Assembly (NCBI GenBank): GCA_030041515.1 | Contig: JASHNS010000009.1 | Coordinates: forward strand, 1 to 54,053 | Length of the DNA stretch: 54,053 nucleotides | Origin: Acidobacteriaceae bacterium | GTDB taxonomy: Bacteria > Acidobacteriota > Terriglobia > Terriglobales > Acidobacteriaceae | Direction of reading: 5' to 3' | In this document: positions 33,314 to 41,822 of the stretch, piece after piece | Layout: each line of letters starts with the position of its first letter | How positions within the stretch are numbered: position 1 is the first letter of the stretch | The notes under the pieces: generated by a model | Told to the model about the DNA's origin: nothing | What the model saw: the letters and a program-made list of their open reading frames with translations, nothing else | The model's database searches: none | Translations under genes and position numbers: made by a program

Positions 33314-34414
33314 TTAATACGGATAGCCGTAGTAGTAGGGATAAGGAGGCGGCGGTGGAGGGTAATACGGATAGGGCCGCGGATAAAGGGGCCGCTGTTG
33401 CAATTGCGGTACGTTTGCGGCCAGCCGCTGCGCCTCCTGCCAGGAAACAGGCTGTACGGTAAGGGGCCTGGACAGATGGAAATTCAGGATTGTTTCCGGC
33501 GGAAGCATGACCCGAGGCCCATTGGTCGCACCAGAGGCCAGCAAGCCGGCGCCGCCGCCGGCGAGCGCGCCAATGGCAGCGCCGGGGCCGCGCCCGATCA
33601 GGCCGCCGATCAGTGCCCCCATGATGGCCCCACCTGCGGTATTCGTGGCGGTGTAACCCGCTTTGTTCGGGCTCTTGCTGGACCAGAGATCGGTTTGGAT
33701 CGGATAACTGGTCCCGCCAAGCTGCAGCTGGGAAAGCCGCAGATCGAGGACGCCGCTGCCGCCAAAGCGTCCGGGCTGTTTGACGTCCACGACCGTGCCC
33801 TGGAGGACCGCGCCGCGCGGAATCGCCAGCACATTGCCCTGGTACACATCGCTGGCCACCGTGACCTGAAAGGACGCTCCGGGCTGCAGTTTGGTGACAT
33901 TCAGCGGCTCACTGGTGCGGATCTGCAGCAGGGTTCCGGCGGGAATCGTCACCGGGCCACTGGGGGGCTGCGGTGGAGGAGCGGCGTATCCCTGGTAGGG
34001 GGCACGCGCTGCCGGGGCCGTCTGATCCGGCGGCGGCGGGGGCGGGGTTTGCGATCCTCCCTGCGGTACAGCGGCTGCGGGCGGATTGGACGTCGGAGCC
34101 GGTGTGGATTGCTGCTCACCCGGCACCTGAATGTTATCGGCAATGCCCGTCACTCCGGACACATTGGCGACAACGGTTTCGGCTTCCTGCCGTTGCTGTG
34201 GGGTCTGCACGGTACCGCTCAGCGTCACCTGGCCGTTTTGTACGACGGCGGCGACATGCTGTCCGTGCAGGGCGGCGTCATTCGAGAGTGCGGCATTCAC
34301 TGCCGCCTGCAAATCGCCGCCCTGGCCCATTGCGGAGGGAATGCCGAGGCACCCAGCCAGAGCCAAAACCGTGCTGGCTGCGAGAAGAGATTTTGGATGA
34401 AAGTATGCGTTCAT
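33314..34414 (-). CDS. Secreted BON-domain and glycine-zipper protein
   Basis: A 366-residue exported protein starting MNAYFHPKSLLAASTVLALAGC, with a signal peptide and possible lipobox (LAGC). A BON domain follows (about residues 35-100; LQAAVNAALSNDAALHGQHVAAVVQNGQVTLSGTVQTPQQRQEAETVV), which in other proteins binds phospholipid membranes. A Pro-rich linker leads to the same beta domain and glycine zipper as in the lipoprotein at 27764-28516 (VTIPAGTLLQIRTSEPLNVTKLQPG, GGAIMGALIGGLIGRGPGAAIGALAGGGAG, MLPPETILNFHLSRPL). The C-terminus is Pro/Tyr-rich (YPYYPPPPPPYPYYYGYPY). An ATG 45 bases upstream is less likely because it would precede the signal peptide. Confidence 0.85.
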   Translation of the reverse strand: MNAYFHPKSLLAASTVLALAGCLGIPSAMGQGGDLQAAVNAALSNDAALHGQHVAAVVQNGQVTLSGTVQTPQQRQEAETVVANVSGVTGIADNIQVPGEQQSTPAPTSNPPAAAVPQGGSQTPPPPPPDQTAPAARAPYQGYAAPPPQPPSGPVTIPAGTLLQIRTSEPLNVTKLQPGASFQVTVASDVYQGNVLAIPRGAVLQGTVVDVKQPGRFGGSGVLDLRLSQLQLGGTSYPIQTDLWSSKSPNKAGYTATNTAGGAIMGALIGGLIGRGPGAAIGALAGGGAGLLASGATNGPRVMLPPETILNFHLSRPLTVQPVSWQEAQRLAANVPQLQQRPLYPRPYPYYPPPPPPYPYYYGYPY

Positions 34415-34560
34415 AATCCCGTGTCCCCTCGAGCTTCCGGCCGACTTCGCTGACGACAAACGGACGATTGATGTTCGGACGCAGCTGCGCCGGAAGCGTC
34501 ACCTGTTTCAACACTTTATTGGATGAAAAGTTTCGGGAAAAGGGCAGGGAACCTAAGCTC

Positions 34561-36207
34561 TCAGCCCCGCTCTTTCCGGAAGCGTTGCATGAGAGCCGTT
34601 GTGGAACTGTCGTGGCTGTCCGGAGCCGGGCCGGAACCCTCCAGTTCTCCAATGATTTTTTTGGCCAGCACCTTACCAAGTTCCACGCCCCACTGGTCGA
34701 AGGAGTCGATCTGCCAGATCACTCCCTGAGTGAAGACGCTGTGTTCATAAAGAGCCACCAGCTTGCCCAGGGTTTCCGGGGTCAACTGCTTCAGGAGCAG
34801 AGTGCTCGAGGGCCGATTGCCCTCAAAGACGCGGTGCGGCACAAGCCAGTCCGGGGTGCCCTCGGCCTGGACCTGTTCGGCGGTCTTGCCGAAGGCCAAA
34901 GCCTCGCCCTGGGCGAATACATTGGCCAGGAGCAGCGTGTGATGATCGCCTAAAGGATTCAGAGTTCTGTAGAAGCCAATGAAATCACAGGGAATGAGCC
35001 GCGTTCCCTGATGGATGAGCTGGTAGAACGAGTGCTGCCCGTTTGTTCCCGGTTCGCCCCAGAAGATCGGGCCAGTGGCGTAATTCACGCGCTGGCCGGT
35101 CAGCGTTACGTGCTTGCCGTTGCTTTCCATGGTGAGTTGCTGGAGGTAGGCCGGGAAGCGCTTGAGGTATTGTTCGTAGGGCAGCACCGCTACGGTCTCA
35201 GCGCCGAAGAAGTCGGCGTACCAGACGGTCAGCAGGCCCATAAGCACCGGCAGATTTTTCTCCAGGGGCGCAGTGCGGAAGTGCTCGTCCATCTCATGGA
35301 AGCCAGCGAGCATGGCGCGGAAATTCTCCGGCCCGACGGCGAGCATGGTGGAGAGACCGATGGCGGAGTCCATGGAGTATCGGCCGCCGACCCAGTCCCA
35401 GAACCCAAACATATTTTCCGGATCGATGCCGAATTTCGTCACTTCTGCCTCGTTGGTTGAAACCGCAACGAAGTGTTTTGCGATGGCGCGGTCATCCTTC
35501 AGGCGAGTCAGCGACCACTGCCGCGCCGTCTGCGCGTTCGTCATGGTTTCCAGCGTGGTGAAGGTCTTCGAGGAGATGATGAAGAGCGTTTCGACGGGAT
35601 CGAGATCGTGCGTGGCCTCGGCAAAGTCGGTGCCGTCGACATTGGAGACGAATCGGAAGGTCATGTCGCGGCGGCTGTAATGGCGCAACGCCTCATAGGC
35701 CATGACCGGACCGAGATCGGAGCCACCGATGCCGATGTTAATGACATTTCGGATGGGCTTGCCGGTGGCGCCCTTCCAGGCGCCGCTGCGCACGCGCTCA
35801 GAAAACTCAGCCATGTGGTCAAGGACCTCGTGCACGGCGGGGACGACATTTTCGCCATCGACCCGGATCACCGCATCCTTCGGCGCACGTAGGGCGGTGT
35901 GGAGCACGGCACGCTTTTCGGTGATGTTGATCTTCTCGCCGGTGAACATGGCCTGACGGCGCTCTTCGAGCCCGCTCTGGCGAGCCAGATCCAGTAAGAG
36001 CCGGAGGGTCTCATCGGTGATGCGGTGCTTCGAATAATCGAGGTAAATGCCGGCAGCTTCTGCGGTGAGACGAGTGCCACGGCCAGGATCGCTGGCGAAG
36101 AGCTCGCGCAGGTGCCTGGCGCTGATGGCCTCGAAGTGCTGCTGCAGGGCTTTCCAGGCCGGGAGCTGGGTCAGCGGGGTTTGGACAGGGGTAGCGCTTG
36201 CGCTCAT
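34561..36207 (-). CDS. pgi: Glucose-6-phosphate isomerase
   Basis: A 548-residue cytoplasmic enzyme converting glucose-6-phosphate and fructose-6-phosphate in glycolysis and gluconeogenesis. Length equals the long bacterial Pgi form. Family motifs: [72 protein letters not shown] and the C-terminal [19 protein letters not shown]. The ATG at 36207 follows GGAGGAG by a few bases; upstream open frame is not coding. It is the last gene of a minus-strand series manA, manC, phosphohexomutase, cupin, pgi. Confidence 0.97.
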   Translation of the reverse strand: MSASATPVQTPLTQLPAWKALQQHFEAISARHLRELFASDPGRGTRLTAEAAGIYLDYSKHRITDETLRLLLDLARQSGLEERRQAMFTGEKINITEKRAVLHTALRAPKDAVIRVDGENVVPAVHEVLDHMAEFSERVRSGAWKGATGKPIRNVINIGIGGSDLGPVMAYEALRHYSRRDMTFRFVSNVDGTDFAEATHDLDPVETLFIISSKTFTTLETMTNAQTARQWSLTRLKDDRAIAKHFVAVSTNEAEVTKFGIDPENMFGFWDWVGGRYSMDSAIGLSTMLAVGPENFRAMLAGFHEMDEHFRTAPLEKNLPVLMGLLTVWYADFFGAETVAVLPYEQYLKRFPAYLQQLTMESNGKHVTLTGQRVNYATGPIFWGEPGTNGQHSFYQLIHQGTRLIPCDFIGFYRTLNPLGDHHTLLLANVFAQGEALAFGKTAEQVQAEGTPDWLVPHRVFEGNRPSSTLLLKQLTPETLGKLVALYEHSVFTQGVIWQIDSFDQWGVELGKVLAKKIIGELEGSGPAPDSHDSSTTALMQRFRKERG

Positions 36208-36293
36208 CGTCTCCTCCGGTGCATGGTTTCGCTCATTCTGATTCCGCAGCGGCCATCGCGGTCGCCTGGTAAAGACTGGCCCGGTTGAAATCC

Positions 36294-36674
36294 TCAGTTT
36301 CCGGTGGGGATGATCCCGGCGTTCTCCACCATCAGGATGACGGTTCGCTGGAGCGCGCGCGTCCGGTGCAGGGTGGCGCGCGGCACTACGAATCCCTGGC
36401 GAGGGTGGAGTTCCACCGTACGGCCCTCCAGATCGATCAGCAGCATGCCCTCGATGACGTAGAAGAACTCGTCCTCTTCGGTGTGCTGGTGCCAGTGATA
36501 CTCGCCCTCGATGACGGCCATGCGCACCACGCTGTTGTTCACCTGGCACAGCGTTTGATTGAACCACTTGTACTCGCAGGCAGCGGCGATGGCTTTCTCG
36601 TCGATGACCTCAAGGGGCTGGTGCAGGATATTCAGGCGCGTTTCATAGGGATAACTCGCGACACTGTCGGCCAT
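36294..36674 (-). CDS. Small cupin-domain protein
   Basis: A 126-residue single-domain cupin. The two conserved motifs are [17 protein letters not shown] (metal-binding His, His, Glu) and [17 protein letters not shown]. The start at ATG 36674 is supported by GGAGG a few bases upstream and the [17 protein letters not shown] opening. It lies between the phosphohexomutase and pgi genes with 65- and 86-base gaps, same strand. Such cupins can be sugar-phosphate isomerases, dioxygenases or sensors. The context suggests a sugar-related role, but no activity can be assigned. Confidence 0.87.
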   Translation of the reverse strand: MADSVASYPYETRLNILHQPLEVIDEKAIAAACEYKWFNQTLCQVNNSVVRMAVIEGEYHWHQHTEEDEFFYVIEGMLLIDLEGRTVELHPRQGFVVPRATLHRTRALQRTVILMVENAGIIPTGN

Positions 36675-36739
36675 GGGACCTCCGAATCGGCTCAGCCTCC
36701 ATGGTACGACGCACAATCCCCAGAATCATCGTGCACCCC

Positions 36740-38173
36740 TCAGCTCGCGCTGTTCACAGCGAAATCGCGCGCAGCGGCCAGCAGCTTCTGCACGGATTTC
36801 TTCGAACACGACTCGGAGTAAATGCGGAGCAGAGGCTCGGTGCCCGAAGCCCGGAGCAGGAGCCAGGTTTTTGCGGCGTTGGGCTTCGATTTTGCCTCTG
36901 GATTCTCCAGCCAGAGCTTGATGCCGTCGAGGGTCTCGACCTTTTCCACCTTCATGCCGGCCATCTCCTTCAGCCCAGCTTTCGCGCGGGCAATGGCCGC
37001 ATTCTTCAGCGTGTCGGGAATGTGCAGGTCGATGCGGCCGTACTGATGCTCACCGTACTCCTGCTGGACCCGGGCGACCAACTGGCCCAGAGTCTTCTTT
37101 TCCTCGGCCATGATGTTGGCCAGGAGGAGGGAATTCAGGAGGCCATCGCGCTCCGGCAGGTGGCGCTTGAGGCCGATTCCGCCAGACTCCTCGCCGCCAA
37201 TCAGAATGTCCTCGGTCAGCATCAGGTCGCAGACAAACTTGAATCCGATGCCGTGCTCGTGCAGGCGGCGGCCATAGCGCGCCGCGATGCGGTCGAGCAT
37301 CGATGTGGTGTTGAAGGCGCGGGTGACATCTCCGGGCCACTGTTTCCGCTCCAGGAGCCACTGCAGGATGACGGCATAGATCTTGTGCGGGTCGACGAAG
37401 TTGCCATCTTCGTCGACGGCGCCAATACGGTCAGCGTCGCCATCGGTGATGAAACCCGCGTCACATTTTCGTTCAACGACCACGTCCTGGCAGGCGCGGA
37501 TGTGCGGCTCGATGGGCTCGGGATTGATGCCGGGAAAGAGGGGGTCATGGTTGGCGCGAATCTGGACGAAGTCGACGCCGATCTTCGAGAAAATGCCGGC
37601 GAGGATGCCTGCACCAGCGCCGTACATGCAGTCGATGGCAAAGCGGAAGCCGGACTTTGCGATCAGATCGAGATCGACGAAGCGCTCGATGGCTTCGACG
37701 TAGGGTGGGACGAAATTCACGCGCTCGATCTTCGCGGGCGGCGCGGCGGGCAACGGCTTGCCCAGCATGGACTCAATCTCCGCCATGATGGAGGGGCTGC
37801 CGGAGCCGCCATACGAGGCCTTGTATTTGACGCCATTCCACTGTGCGGGATTGTGGCTGGAAGTGATCATGATGCCTCCGCCCGCACCGAGGTGTTTCAC
37901 CGCGTATGAAAGTGCCGGGGTAGGAGTAATTCGGTCGGCCAATTGGACCGGAATTCCGGACGCGGCGAGTACTTCGGCGACGGTGGCTGCGAAGGCGGGC
38001 GAGCCGAAGCGGGTGTCAAACCCAACACAAACGCCTTTCGCGGGGTCTTCCTTCGCGCGGATATAGCTGGCAATGGCAGCAGCGGCGACGCGCACATTGG
38101 CAAAGGTAAAATCGTCGGCGATAACGGCGCGCCATCCGTCGGTACCAAACTTTACGGGAGATTTTTCGGTCAT
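36740..38173 (-). CDS. Phosphohexomutase (phosphoglucomutase/phosphomannomutase)
   Basis: A 477-residue enzyme of the alpha-D-phosphohexomutase superfamily, interconverting hexose-1- and hexose-6-phosphates. Four active-site regions are visible in order: KFGTDGWRA at the start; ITSSHNPAQWNG with the phosphoserine; the metal loop FITDGDADRIGAVDEDG; the sugar loop GGEESGGIG; and the phosphate site RASGTEPLLRIYSES. The opening and sugar loop fit phosphoglucomutase-type members at least as well as ManB, but its place directly after manC and manA suggests it provides mannose-1-phosphate. Dual activity is possible. Confidence 0.9.
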   Translation of the reverse strand: MTEKSPVKFGTDGWRAVIADDFTFANVRVAAAAIASYIRAKEDPAKGVCVGFDTRFGSPAFAATVAEVLAASGIPVQLADRITPTPALSYAVKHLGAGGGIMITSSHNPAQWNGVKYKASYGGSGSPSIMAEIESMLGKPLPAAPPAKIERVNFVPPYVEAIERFVDLDLIAKSGFRFAIDCMYGAGAGILAGIFSKIGVDFVQIRANHDPLFPGINPEPIEPHIRACQDVVVERKCDAGFITDGDADRIGAVDEDGNFVDPHKIYAVILQWLLERKQWPGDVTRAFNTTSMLDRIAARYGRRLHEHGIGFKFVCDLMLTEDILIGGEESGGIGLKRHLPERDGLLNSLLLANIMAEEKKTLGQLVARVQQEYGEHQYGRIDLHIPDTLKNAAIARAKAGLKEMAGMKVEKVETLDGIKLWLENPEAKSKPNAAKTWLLLRASGTEPLLRIYSESCSKKSVQKLLAAARDFAVNSAS

Positions 38174-38221
38174 GGGCTGAAGTGGCTTGCCGATTCTTTC
38201 CTTTCGATCGTCAACGATATC

Positions 38222-39334
38222 TCAGGTCAATTGGTCCTGGCCGCGCCCCGCCAGTTCCTTCACTACTTTGCCGACATCCTGCGAGCTTTGCCGGGTGGTA
38301 ATCAGCAGAGCATCGGGAGTCTCCACAACCACCAGATCCTGTACGCCGACCAGGGCAACGAGCTTGTCCGCGCTGTAGACATAGTTCCCCGAAGCATTCA
38401 GCGCCACGGACCCGATCGCATCCAGAACATTGCCGTGAGCGTCGGCTCCGCCGCGCTCCACTCGGTATTCATGCAGGGCGGTCCAGGAGCCGAGGTCATT
38501 CCAGCCGAAGCGCGCCGGCAGGCAATACAGATTGGAATGATGCTCGCCCATCGCGGAGCGTGGCTCCAGAATCGCGTAATCAACGCTTATGTTTTCGCAT
38601 TTTGGGTATAGCTCGGCGAAAAGGTGCCCGAAGTCGGGCGTTCCCCACGCGGCAGCGATCTTTTCCAGCAGCGGAGCGGTTTCCGGCAGGTGCTGGCGCA
38701 TGGCATTCGCCAGAGTGCGCGTGCCCCAGATGAACATCCCGCTGTTCCAGAAGTAATTGCCCGCTTCCAGGAACTCCTCCGCCCGCTGGCGGTTCGGTTT
38801 TTCCGTGAAGCGACGCACGCGCAGGATGCCTTCCGTGCAGGCTTCGCCGGTTTCAATGTAGCCGTAGCCGATTTCAGGACGTGTGGGATGAATGCCGAGC
38901 ACCACCATATTGTCGCCGGCGGCCGCCAGAGCGATCGCCTTTCGAATGGTGGCGACAAAGGCAGCTTCGTCGGTAATGACGTGATCAGAAGGGAAGATCC
39001 CGAGAACCCCATCGGGATGCAGGCGCTCCAGAAGAAACGCTGCGAGACCAGCGGCGGGAGCGGTGTTCCGCGCGGCCGGCTCGCAGATAATCTGCTCGCC
39101 GGGGACGCAGTCGAGCTGGGTGCAGATGGCCTGGGAGAGCAGAGTGTTGGTGATCACCCAGGCGCGCTCCGGAGAGGCCAGGGGAGCGAGGCGGTCGAGG
39201 GTTCGCTGGATCATGGTGCGCTCGCCATCGAGGACGAGCACCTGCTTGGCATGGGCGCGGCGGCTGCGCGGCCAGAAACGCGTGCCGCTGCCGCCGGCAA
39301 GGATCACGGGACAAAAATCAATGGAATCGGACAT
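38222..39334 (-). CDS. manC: Mannose-1-phosphate guanylyltransferase
   Basis: A 370-residue nucleotidyltransferase making GDP-mannose from mannose-1-phosphate and GTP. The signature FCPVILAGGSGTRFWPRSRRAHAKQVL opens the protein; EPAARNTAPA, IFPSDHVI, GYGYIETG, FTEKPN, YFWNSGMFIW, and the SVDYAILEPRS region follow. The length shows a single-function enzyme without the fused isomerase domain found in longer ManC/AlgA proteins; the isomerase is encoded by the gene just upstream. ATG 39334 has GGAG six bases upstream; GTG 12 bases earlier lacks support. GDP-mannose feeds surface polysaccharide or glycoprotein synthesis. Confidence 0.94.
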   Translation of the reverse strand: MSDSIDFCPVILAGGSGTRFWPRSRRAHAKQVLVLDGERTMIQRTLDRLAPLASPERAWVITNTLLSQAICTQLDCVPGEQIICEPAARNTAPAAGLAAFLLERLHPDGVLGIFPSDHVITDEAAFVATIRKAIALAAAGDNMVVLGIHPTRPEIGYGYIETGEACTEGILRVRRFTEKPNRQRAEEFLEAGNYFWNSGMFIWGTRTLANAMRQHLPETAPLLEKIAAAWGTPDFGHLFAELYPKCENISVDYAILEPRSAMGEHHSNLYCLPARFGWNDLGSWTALHEYRVERGGADAHGNVLDAIGSVALNASGNYVYSADKLVALVGVQDLVVVETPDALLITTRQSSQDVGKVVKELAGRGQDQLT

Positions 39335-39377
39335 CCTGGTCTCCACGGCGAATAGTACAGAACTTCAGCCAACGGTT

Positions 39378-40322
39378 TCAGCTTTCGGCCGGAAGGATCC
39401 GGATCAATTCGGCCGGGCCCTCGGTAGAAAGTGTCCATTGTTCTGCGGCCGCTGGGATGATTGCGATCTGGTTGCGTTCCACAAGAAATGGCTCCAACGT
39501 TCTTCCTGAAATACGGATGCAGCCTTCCTTCACAAAGAGCATCTGCACCCTGAGGACTGGATTCAGCAACGCGGGAGCCAGGGACGCCCGGACAGGCCAG
39601 CGCTCCAGCCGAAAATAGCGCTCGCTGATCAGGACGCTGTGGCCGTCGATGGGCTGTGGGGCCACCTTGCCGGCCCGCGTCCGGAGGTGGAGTGCGGCAA
39701 ACGCTTTCTCAAGGTGCAGCTCGCGTGAGCTGCCGTAATCGTAGAGGCGGTAGGTCAGGTCGCTGGTCTGTTGGGTCTCCAGGATCACGACGCCGGGCCC
39801 CATCGCGTGCACCGTCCCTGCCTCCACAAAGATCATGTCGTCCTTGTGGACGGGAAGCATATTCAGGAGCGACTCGAGCGAGTGGTTTTCAACGGCGAGG
39901 GAGACCTGTTCCCGCGTGACTCCCGGACGGAGTCCGAGGGCGACGGATGCTCCCGGTTGGGCGTCCAGCGCGTACCAGCATTCTGTCTTCCCACGCGGCT
40001 CTCCATAGCTCTGAGCCAGGGAGTCGTCGGGATGGACCTGGACGCTCAGCTTGTCTTTGGGAAAGAGCAGCTTGATGAGAAGCGGAAAAGCGCGACCTTC
40101 GGGACCGGGGCCGAGCAGGAACGTGCGATGCAGGCGGGTGATTTCCGCCAGGCTCATGCCGCGGAGAGGTCCGGTATCCGCCGTGCACATCTCGCCGGTC
40201 AGCCAGACTTCTCCGATCGGTTCACCGTCCGTTTGGTAGTCGTACCAGGGGCGAAGATCGTGAAACCCCCAGGGACGTGTCCGAAAGTAAGGAGCCAGTC
40301 GAAACGGTGCGAGAGTGTCCAT
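39378..40322 (-). CDS. manA: Class I mannose-6-phosphate isomerase
   Basis: A 314-residue zinc enzyme converting fructose-6-phosphate to mannose-6-phosphate. Zinc-ligand motifs are seen: LSVQVHPDD (His), GKTECWYALDA (Glu), and VEAGTVHAMGPGVVILETQQTSDLTYRLYDY (His). Length is typical of short class I enzymes. The start at ATG 40322 gives MDTLAPFRLAPYFRTRPWG; ATGs further upstream are in an unlikely basic stretch. GGGA lies five bases upstream. It is the first gene of the run with manC 43 bases downstream. Together they channel hexose phosphate to GDP-mannose. Confidence 0.93.
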   Translation of the reverse strand: MDTLAPFRLAPYFRTRPWGFHDLRPWYDYQTDGEPIGEVWLTGEMCTADTGPLRGMSLAEITRLHRTFLLGPGPEGRAFPLLIKLLFPKDKLSVQVHPDDSLAQSYGEPRGKTECWYALDAQPGASVALGLRPGVTREQVSLAVENHSLESLLNMLPVHKDDMIFVEAGTVHAMGPGVVILETQQTSDLTYRLYDYGSSRELHLEKAFAALHLRTRAGKVAPQPIDGHSVLISERYFRLERWPVRASLAPALLNPVLRVQMLFVKEGCIRISGRTLEPFLVERNQIAIIPAAAEQWTLSTEGPAELIRILPAES

Positions 40323-40524
40323 GCATTCCCAGTATGCACGAGCCGCGGACGCCATTCGGAAAAGCGCTACCCGGTTCGCCGGGTGGCGCGGAGCCGGAGT
40401 GCAGCTGGTGGCGTCGGGGGGTAAGAAGAGGCGGCGGGGGAAAATGTTGCTCCGGCAAGCGATGGACGGCCGGGGTGGGCCTTCCGGACGCCTGGAGGCG
40501 GGAACCTTCGGCCAGAATTCTGCG

Positions 40525-40556
40525 TACACTGGGGTGAGAACCCCTGCGATTCCTGT
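40525..40556 (+). promoter_or_regulatory. -10-like hexamer followed by a small hairpin and T-run
   Basis: TACACT (40525-40530) is a -10-like hexamer. Directly after it GGGGT pairs with ACCCC around a GAGA loop (40531-40544), and a T-run follows at 40556-40560. The site lies about 60 bases before the first MacB-like permease gene and could be its promoter with an attenuator-like leader. Confidence 0.35.
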
Positions 40557-40592
40557 TTTTCCGGACCGCCCGGGTTTCCGGGACCTGCGCGC

Positions 40593-41819
40593 ATGGAATT
40601 AGCAGAAGCCTTTAAAGTGGCCCTGCAGTCGCTTTGGGCCAACAAGATGCGGACGGTGCTGACCATCGTGGGGATGGTAATCGGCATTGCTGCGCTGATC
40701 GCCGTCACCATGCTGGTGCAGGGCGCGAAGTGGTGGGTGATCAACAAAATCGCGACGAAGGGCTCCAACACGCTGACGGTGACGAAAATGCCGGCGGTGA
40801 TCACCACGCCGGAAGAATTCCTGAAGGTCAATAAGCGGAAAGACCTGACCTACGACGATTACCTGTACCTGCAGCGGACGTGCTCGCTTTGCGAGAGCAT
40901 CGGGGCTTCGTTGTCTTCGAGCGGGACCGTGATCAGCGGAAAGCAGTACAGCAACAACACCTCGATCAACGGCTGGACCACGGCCATGGAGCACATCAAC
41001 GATCTGAAGGTGGTCCAGGGCCGGCCGCTGACTTCGATGGACGACCAGCTGGGAACGCACGACATCATTGTGGGGTACGACATCGTCCAGAACCTGCTGC
41101 CCAATATGGATCCCATCGGGCAGGAGCTGCGGGTCGACGGCGAGGTGTATACCGTGGTGGGCGTGGGCGAGAAGGAAGGGGCGATTTTCGGCCAAAGCCA
41201 GGACAACTACGTGGATATGCCGCTGAGCACGTACCTGCACACGCACGGGGAACACCAGAGCGTGGAGATTTCCGCGGCGGCGAGCACGGCGCCGGGGGCC
41301 CTGGATAACGCTATCGATCAGGTGCGGGCGCTGCTGCGTGCGCGGCGGCACGATTTGCCGGGGACGGAAGACGACTTCAGCATCTCCACCAACGACACCT
41401 TCATCAGCATCTTCCACCAGATCACGTCGACCTTCGCGACGGTGATTCTGGGCATCGTCTCCATCTCTCTTGTGATTGCCGGCGTCGTGATCATGAACAT
41501 CATGCTGGTTTCGGTGACCGAGCGGACGCGCGAGATCGGCATCCGCAAGGCGCTGGGCGCGAAGCAGAACGATGTGATGATCCAGTTTCTGATCGAATCC
41601 GGCGTCATGGCCCTGATCGGAGGGTTCTTCGGTGTGCTGCTGGGCATCGGTATTGGGGAAGGGATAACCCAGTTGATTGGATTTCCGACCGCCATTCCTG
41701 CCTGGGTGGTGGTGCTGGCGCTGTTTGTGGCGGCCAGCGTAGGCATCTTCTTCGGCGTTTACCCGGCGCGTAAGGCGGCGATGCTCGATCCGATCGTGGC
41801 GCTGCGCGCGGAGCTATAG
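40593..41819 (+). CDS. MacB/FtsX-type ABC permease, first of a pair
   Basis: A 408-residue inner-membrane protein of the MacB fold. The N-terminal helix region is ALQSLWANKMRTVLTIVGMVIGIAALIAVTMLVQGAK. A large periplasmic domain (about residues 50-275) follows. The C-terminal FtsX-like part has three helices, including the standard VIMNIMLVSVTERTREIGIRKALGAKQNDVMIQFLIESGVMALIGGFFGVLLG and the closing GVYPARKAAMLDPIVALRAEL. A CxxC pair (C97, C100) in the periplasmic domain could form a disulfide. No ATPase gene is adjacent; the sister permease starts three bases later. Substrate unknown; related systems export peptides, lipoproteins or act as mechanotransmitters. Confidence 0.9.
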   Translation: MELAEAFKVALQSLWANKMRTVLTIVGMVIGIAALIAVTMLVQGAKWWVINKIATKGSNTLTVTKMPAVITTPEEFLKVNKRKDLTYDDYLYLQRTCSLCESIGASLSSSGTVISGKQYSNNTSINGWTTAMEHINDLKVVQGRPLTSMDDQLGTHDIIVGYDIVQNLLPNMDPIGQELRVDGEVYTVVGVGEKEGAIFGQSQDNYVDMPLSTYLHTHGEHQSVEISAAASTAPGALDNAIDQVRALLRARRHDLPGTEDDFSISTNDTFISIFHQITSTFATVILGIVSISLVIAGVVIMNIMLVSVTERTREIGIRKALGAKQNDVMIQFLIESGVMALIGGFFGVLLGIGIGEGITQLIGFPTAIPAWVVVLALFVAASVGIFFGVYPARKAAMLDPIVALRAEL

Positions 41820-41822
41820 GTC

